A DNA stretch of 64,000 bases from Clostridium sp. Marseille-Q2269. GTDB taxonomy: Bacteria; Bacillota; Clostridia; Clostridiales; Clostridiaceae. A program made the position numbers and the translations under genes. The stretch's first letter is position 1. Each line of letters begins with the position of its first letter. Shown here piece by piece: positions 60,731-64,000 of the stretch. The stretch spans positions 62,001 to 126,000 of the forward strand of contig NZ_CALSFS010000005.1 of NCBI RefSeq assembly GCF_943736985.1, given 5' to 3'. The notes beneath the pieces are model-generated. The model was given only the letters and a program-made list of their open reading frames with translations, was not told the origin of the DNA and did not search any database.

Positions 60731-61746
60731 AATCTTCCTCCATAAAATCACTTTTTGTTATAAATTACCTAACGATTAATAATTAAAATCTAATAAAATT
60801 TTAATACCACATTAATAGTCCTTAGAAATTTTATAAAGATACAATGTCAATACAAAGTATCAATACAAATAATCCATATAACAGTTTACTCTCTTGAGAA
60901 AAATAAGCTAAATTGTTTCTTATCATTTATGTATGAAAGTAACACTTATTCATAATAATCGTCAAATTATATTAATTATGCTTATAACAATAATAGTGTA
61001 ATAATAGTTTTCGTCTACCAAAATCTATAACTATAAAACCTTCAAATAATAATATAGAACAAAATAAGATTTTAAATTTATGGAATTCCTAATATATTGT
61101 TTTAGTATCATGAGCCATTTAGTTTATTAATAAAAATTCTAGAAAGAATTATCTCTGTGCTTACTTTTAAAAAACAATAACTTTCATAAATTTCACTAAA
61201 AAATTTTGTTGTTATTTTGAAATAAAATTTTATTATCTAATTAGTTTATTCAAGAATACTAAAAACTTTGATCTCCCCTAACTATAATTAAGGAAAAACT
61301 TACTTCTTACAATATATTAATAAAATATTAATGTATACTATCACCATAAAAATTCCATCTCTTGGCGATGATATACTAAATGATATTATTTAATTATTCA
61401 ATAAAATATTTAATATAAAGTTCTAATATATTTTTACTCCTTTAATAATGCAAATTAATTAATATATATTTACATTCTATTATAACTTTGTATGTATACA
61501 ATACCATCTCCATAGCTTATAACCTTGAAAAGTAGTTATAGCTATTTATTATTATCTAGCTTAAATCACACATTATTGATTTATCTAAATATATTTATTT
61601 TTTAAATCACATTATAAACGAGTTTGTTAACCTTTTAAATGTTAATTTCTCATATTTCTATGTAACACACAACATTAATAGTATTGGATTATTGCTTAAT
61701 TCACTCTTTCATAATTACTTAACACAAGGAAGCTTAATTTATTAAA
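60731..61746. other. 1-kb AT-rich gap between RiPP genes and ABC pair
   Basis: No frame with an SD and start codon in either orientation; I checked the SD-like AAGGAG (near 61435) and GGGGAG (near 61275) and neither leads to an ORF. It holds tandem repeats at 60847-60869, an imperfect hairpin at 61513-61545 and a TGTATGTATACA palindrome (61489-61500). It must carry the promoter of the permease gene. Confidence 0.5.
60847..60869 (-). repeat. Tandem 10-bp repeats upstream of the permease
   Basis: TCAATACAAA at 60847-60856 and 60860-60869 (period 13); on the minus strand TTTGTATTGA twice, the second running into TTGACA. Located about 120-140 bp before the permease ATG, a plausible operator; inference. 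Confidence 0.35.
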
Positions 61747-61778
61747 TTAACCCCACACAATAATTTGGGTGGGGTTAA
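61747..61778 (-). terminator. Terminator after RiPP precursor
   Basis: Perfect 10-bp GC-containing stem TTAACCCCAC/GTGGGGTTAA (61747-61756 / 61769-61778), followed on the minus strand by TTTAATA, 13 bp past the precursor stop. It isolates the precursor transcript from the ABC genes. Confidence 0.9.
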
Positions 61779-61790
61779 TTATTATAAGTT

Positions 61791-61952
61791 TTATGATGAT
61801 GGTTCAATTAATGACGCTGCTACCCATGCAGGAGCTGCATTAGATGCATTAGTAAAAATATTAATACCACATCCACACGTGCAACCGCAAAATCCTCTAG
61901 TATATATTGCATTTACTTTATGATATTGTCTTTTCCCTAATTCTTTTTTCAT
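61791..61952 (-). CDS. Cys-rich RiPP precursor peptide (Clo7bot-like)
   Basis: A 53-residue peptide. Leader-like part MKKELGKRQYHKVNAIYTRG is basic and hydrophilic. Core starts FCGCTCGCGIN with four cysteines alternating at 22, 24, 26 and 28, then a hydrophobic, Ala-rich tail NASNAAPAWVAASLIEPSS. Strong SD (GGGAGG) 8 nt before the ATG at 61952, and its own terminator. It lies downstream of a CcpM-like radical SAM enzyme, a TIGR04066-type protein and an ACP-like protein, the gene set I associate with the Clo7bot family of Cys-rich peptides (TIGR04067, from memory). No double-glycine cleavage motif. The modification and activity are unknown. Confidence 0.85.
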   Translation of the reverse strand: MKKELGKRQYHKVNAIYTRGFCGCTCGCGINIFTNASNAAPAWVAASLIEPSS

Positions 61953-62057
61953 ATTTATCGCCTCCCTATATAAATATTATTTATAACATATATATCCTTA
62001 TTAGATATATGCTACACTGGTTTAATAAAATTATACTTTAACTCTGATACATAACAT

Positions 62058-62294
62058 TTATTTACCAACACATTTTAATATATTTTCATACGTATTAAAT
62101 TTTCCCTTATTAATATAATCATGTGAAATAGATATACCCATTTCTTTTTCAATATCAAAAAGAATCAGCACTAGATCTCGAGGTTTTACTCCAATTTCTT
62201 CTCCTAATAAACAAATATTCTTCAAATGTATATTTTCTTCAAAATCAATACCTGTTCTTCGCATAAAAATTCTATTTAGAATACTACTTTTCAC
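62058..62294 (-). CDS. Acyl-carrier-protein-related maturation protein
   Basis: A 78-residue protein, helical, aligned by eye with acyl carrier proteins (GEEIGVKPRDLVLILFDIEKEMGISI against the usual LGADSL...EFGI region). The Ser of the DSL motif that carries phosphopantetheine is not present at that place (VKPRDL instead), so it is probably not a carrier. I relate it to TIGR04069 (acyl carrier-related peptide maturation protein, from memory). GTG start with SD GGAGG at 7-nt spacing, 15 bp after the TIGR04066-like gene. The precursor follows 105 bp on. Confidence 0.75.
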   Translation of the reverse strand: MKSSILNRIFMRRTGIDFEENIHLKNICLLGEEIGVKPRDLVLILFDIEKEMGISISHDYINKGKFNTYENILKCVGK

Positions 62295-62309
62295 GACTAT
62301 ACCTCCATA

Positions 62310-63389
62310 TCATATTACTTGTATCTCTCTATATGTAGAAAGTTTCTTAATAATATTATCTACTAGTCTTGATATTTCTTTATTTTCATTTAGCGCGTAT
62401 ATATTATCGTTTTTTAAGTAATCAACTTTTTCAAAAACTAGTTGATTACTTAATGTCAAAAATTGAATCTTTCTTTTTATTTCTGTATCTTCTACCTCTA
62501 TCATTCTATTGCATATATTGTAATAATCTATATCTTTACCTAATCTAACACTCGCTTCTTTGCCTATTCTTAGTAATGTTTCATAGTCATATTCTCCATA
62601 CATAACACTTAATATAACACAATCTGGCAATACCGCTTGAGAAATTTCAAATCCTAACACCCCCATATCACCTGTAAATATTCTACTTAATGGTAAAATA
62701 TTTTGTGGAATACCTAGAATTATTAAATCCGGGTTTTCTAACATTTCAATTTCCTTTACAAAATAATTAAACTTTAGTATTTTTTCAGTCTCTGTAAATG
62801 TTTTATCAAACATAAAATCAGGAATAGAATACATTCTAAATAAGTTACCTATTTTTCTAGATGTGATATTGGATACTCTATAACCTCTCTCAGTAAATTC
62901 TCTACCAACTGCAAGCTGAATATCAAATTTATCTGTGTACTCTGTAATGCCTGATACAAAAATAATTGGAACATCTATGTCATATAATTGTTGTGACATA
63001 ACATAACTACAGTCATAATAATTGTCTTTAAACAAAGAATAATTTGGAACGTTAACTTTAATAACATCTTCTTCTTTATTGATAAACTTCCTTGTATATA
63101 TTATATTTTTTCTTAAGTTATTCACCTCTTCTATCTTAGGCAATATAAATTTATTAAAATCAATATCATTTTTAGAATCCACAAACCATACTGTTTCACA
63201 CTCAGCTAGTTTTTCTGAAAAATTATCACTTATTCTTAGGGACTTATTATCATTATTTATCTCCCTTCCTGTTAAGCCCCAGCCTCTAGGACTCACTAAA
63301 GAAACAATATTTAAGCCGGTAATTAATTCTTCATATTTTACGATTGGAAGGCTTTCCATATCATATGGATAAAGCATTACTTTATTCAA
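62310..63389 (-). CDS. TIGR04066-type peptide maturation system protein
   Basis: A 359-residue soluble protein, beginning MNKVMLYPYDMESLPIVKYEEL, that I match to the TIGR04066 family found only beside CcpM radical SAM enzymes. Segments that look conserved are LVSPRGWGLTGREI, VSGITEYTDKFDIQLAVGREF and ILGIPQNILPLSR; the middle region looks like a nucleotide-binding fold but no Walker motif is complete. No enzyme activity known. Start is TTG at 63389 with SD AAGGAGG; it overlaps the radical SAM stop by 8 nt, so translation is coupled. Confidence 0.8.
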   Translation of the reverse strand: MNKVMLYPYDMESLPIVKYEELITGLNIVSLVSPRGWGLTGREINNDNKSLRISDNFSEKLAECETVWFVDSKNDIDFNKFILPKIEEVNNLRKNIIYTRKFINKEEDVIKVNVPNYSLFKDNYYDCSYVMSQQLYDIDVPIIFVSGITEYTDKFDIQLAVGREFTERGYRVSNITSRKIGNLFRMYSIPDFMFDKTFTETEKILKFNYFVKEIEMLENPDLIILGIPQNILPLSRIFTGDMGVLGFEISQAVLPDCVILSVMYGEYDYETLLRIGKEASVRLGKDIDYYNICNRMIEVEDTEIKRKIQFLTLSNQLVFEKVDYLKNDNIYALNENKEISRLVDNIIKKLSTYREIQVI

Positions 63390-64000
63390 AATTAATAATC
63401 CTCCTTTCTATGGTCCCTAATTCAAAATCATATCCTAGTTCCTTTAAAGTACAATAATCTTTAAATTGTTCCTCAATAGCCTTTCTAATTCTATTACATT
63501 TCTTTTTCAAAATCATATTTGATTTCTCTAAACACTCTCCCATTTGCATTACACATAATTCACAATATTCATACGCCCAGCAAGAATGGCATATTTTATT
63601 GTTGAAATTTTCAATATTAAGGATTTTTCTCCCTGATTCTATATTTAGTCCATGTTCCACATCACCTATACACGTAAAACTAGCTGATTCACTTACTTTT
63701 TCACAAGGAAAGAATTTTCCTTCTATGTTTAAGAATAATCTCTGAACACCCGGAATGCAGGGTCCACCATGATGCCATCTTTCTGGTAATTCTATTCTTG
63801 TTGATCCATGTTTTCCAACTCTAGCTCTTAAAGCACTGCTAAACTGTTTTTTGGCTATAATAGAAACATCATTTTCATCCAATTTGCCTAATTTTGCTAG
63901 CATAACTTTAAACTGTTCGTATCTATTTTCTTCCACAAATCTTCTTGTAATATTAATTTTTCCTTTATAATAAACATCACTAACAATTGAAGTATTGAAT
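63382..64000 (-). CDS. ccpM: CcpM-like radical SAM/SPASM peptide maturase, N-terminal part outside window
   Basis: The frame is open to the right edge (about 206 residues visible), so the GTG-started 184-residue frame is not a whole gene. Visible is the C-terminal auxiliary-cluster (SPASM) domain: C-X12-G-X4-C in CIPGVQRLF...GKFFPC, then TCIGD, then C-X2-C-X5-C-X2-C in CHSCWAYEYCELC, and further Cys in MGECLE and KKKCNR. These bind extra [4Fe-4S] clusters. The radical SAM core with CxxxCxxC must lie beyond 64000. Assigned to the CcpM (TIGR04068) type by neighbours and sequence; it should modify the Cys-rich precursor. Confidence 0.85.
   Translation of the reverse strand, partial: FNTSIVSDVYYKGKINITRRFVEENRYEQFKVMLAKLGKLDENDVSIIAKKQFSSALRARVGKHGSTRIELPERWHHGGPCIPGVQRLFLNIEGKFFPCEKVSESASFTCIGDVEHGLNIESGRKILNIENFNNKICHSCWAYEYCELCVMQMGECLEKSNMILKKKCNRIRKAIEEQFKDYCTLKELGYDFELGTIERRIINFE

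Noticed and set aside
61260-61300. SD-like GGGGAG (and AAGGAG near 61435) as start of further precursor peptides
   Set aside because: Neither is followed by a start codon at suitable spacing with an open frame.
63382-63936. A complete 184-residue protein starting at GTG 63936
   Set aside because: The same frame stays open to the window edge and the visible part is only a SPASM C-terminal domain, so it is the end of a longer radical SAM gene.

Overview
The window is AT-rich, low-GC Firmicute DNA from an anaerobic spore-former, almost certainly a Clostridium. Supporting signs are a YtxC-like sporulation protein, a PdaB-like deacetylase, an alpha/beta-type small acid-soluble spore protein, three T-box leaders, and a Clo7bot/CcpM-type peptide cluster known to me from Clostridium botulinum-like genomes. 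The species assignment (C. botulinum group I / C. sporogenes type) is inference.

Layout. 1-4645: sugar-nucleotide genes (galU cut by the window edge, TPR protein, phosphoglucomutase) and a frameshifted L25/Ctc gene. 4848-12370: arginine/lysine-type decarboxylase, a dltA remnant, phosphate butyryltransferase, an FMN hydroxy-acid dehydrogenase, a lipoteichoic-acid synthase-like protein coupled to a small membrane protein, and a DUF523 protein. 12502-30570: a conserved housekeeping block, all on the minus strand except its last gene: mutS2, U32 peptidase, zapA, T-box-pheST, a TrmH-type methylase, ktrAB, L20 leader-infC-rpmI-rplT, T-box-thrS, ytxC, and then a plus-strand DUF6873 gene. 30847-35888: an ABC exporter, five tRNA genes (Val-Asp-Phe-Gly-Cys), hslO, a methyltransferase and a SASP. 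36081-41697: an oligopeptide ABC importer (oppABCDF). 42180-46980: lysine/diaminopimelate genes (asd, dapA, dapB, a divergent aminotransferase and dapH). 47038-55800: an SSB-like protein, a hypothetical, pdaB-like, DUF4364, a beta-propeller, TSCPD, folC, and valS with its T-box.

The accessory part is 56008-64000. It holds a complete IS4/IS701-type insertion sequence, an FtsX-type permease/ATPase pair and a RiPP (ribosomally made, modified peptide) cluster. Reading leftward on the minus strand, the RiPP genes are the C-terminal half of a radical SAM/SPASM maturase (CcpM-like, running off the window), a TIGR04066-type maturation protein, an acyl-carrier-like protein without the usual phosphopantetheine serine, and a 53-residue Cys-rich precursor (61791-61952) followed by a strong terminator. 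The precursor is short, so a length cutoff would miss it. The permease/ATPase pair, 1 kb further on, may export the product or give self-protection; that is inference. This cluster is the most interesting system in the window.

Start sites were moved inward from the longest reading frame wherever a Shine-Dalgarno (SD) sequence clearly selected an internal start (ptb, ltaS-like, pheS, infC, thrS, oppB, oppD, asd, the transposase and others). Family names are recognised from sequence memory, not from a search.
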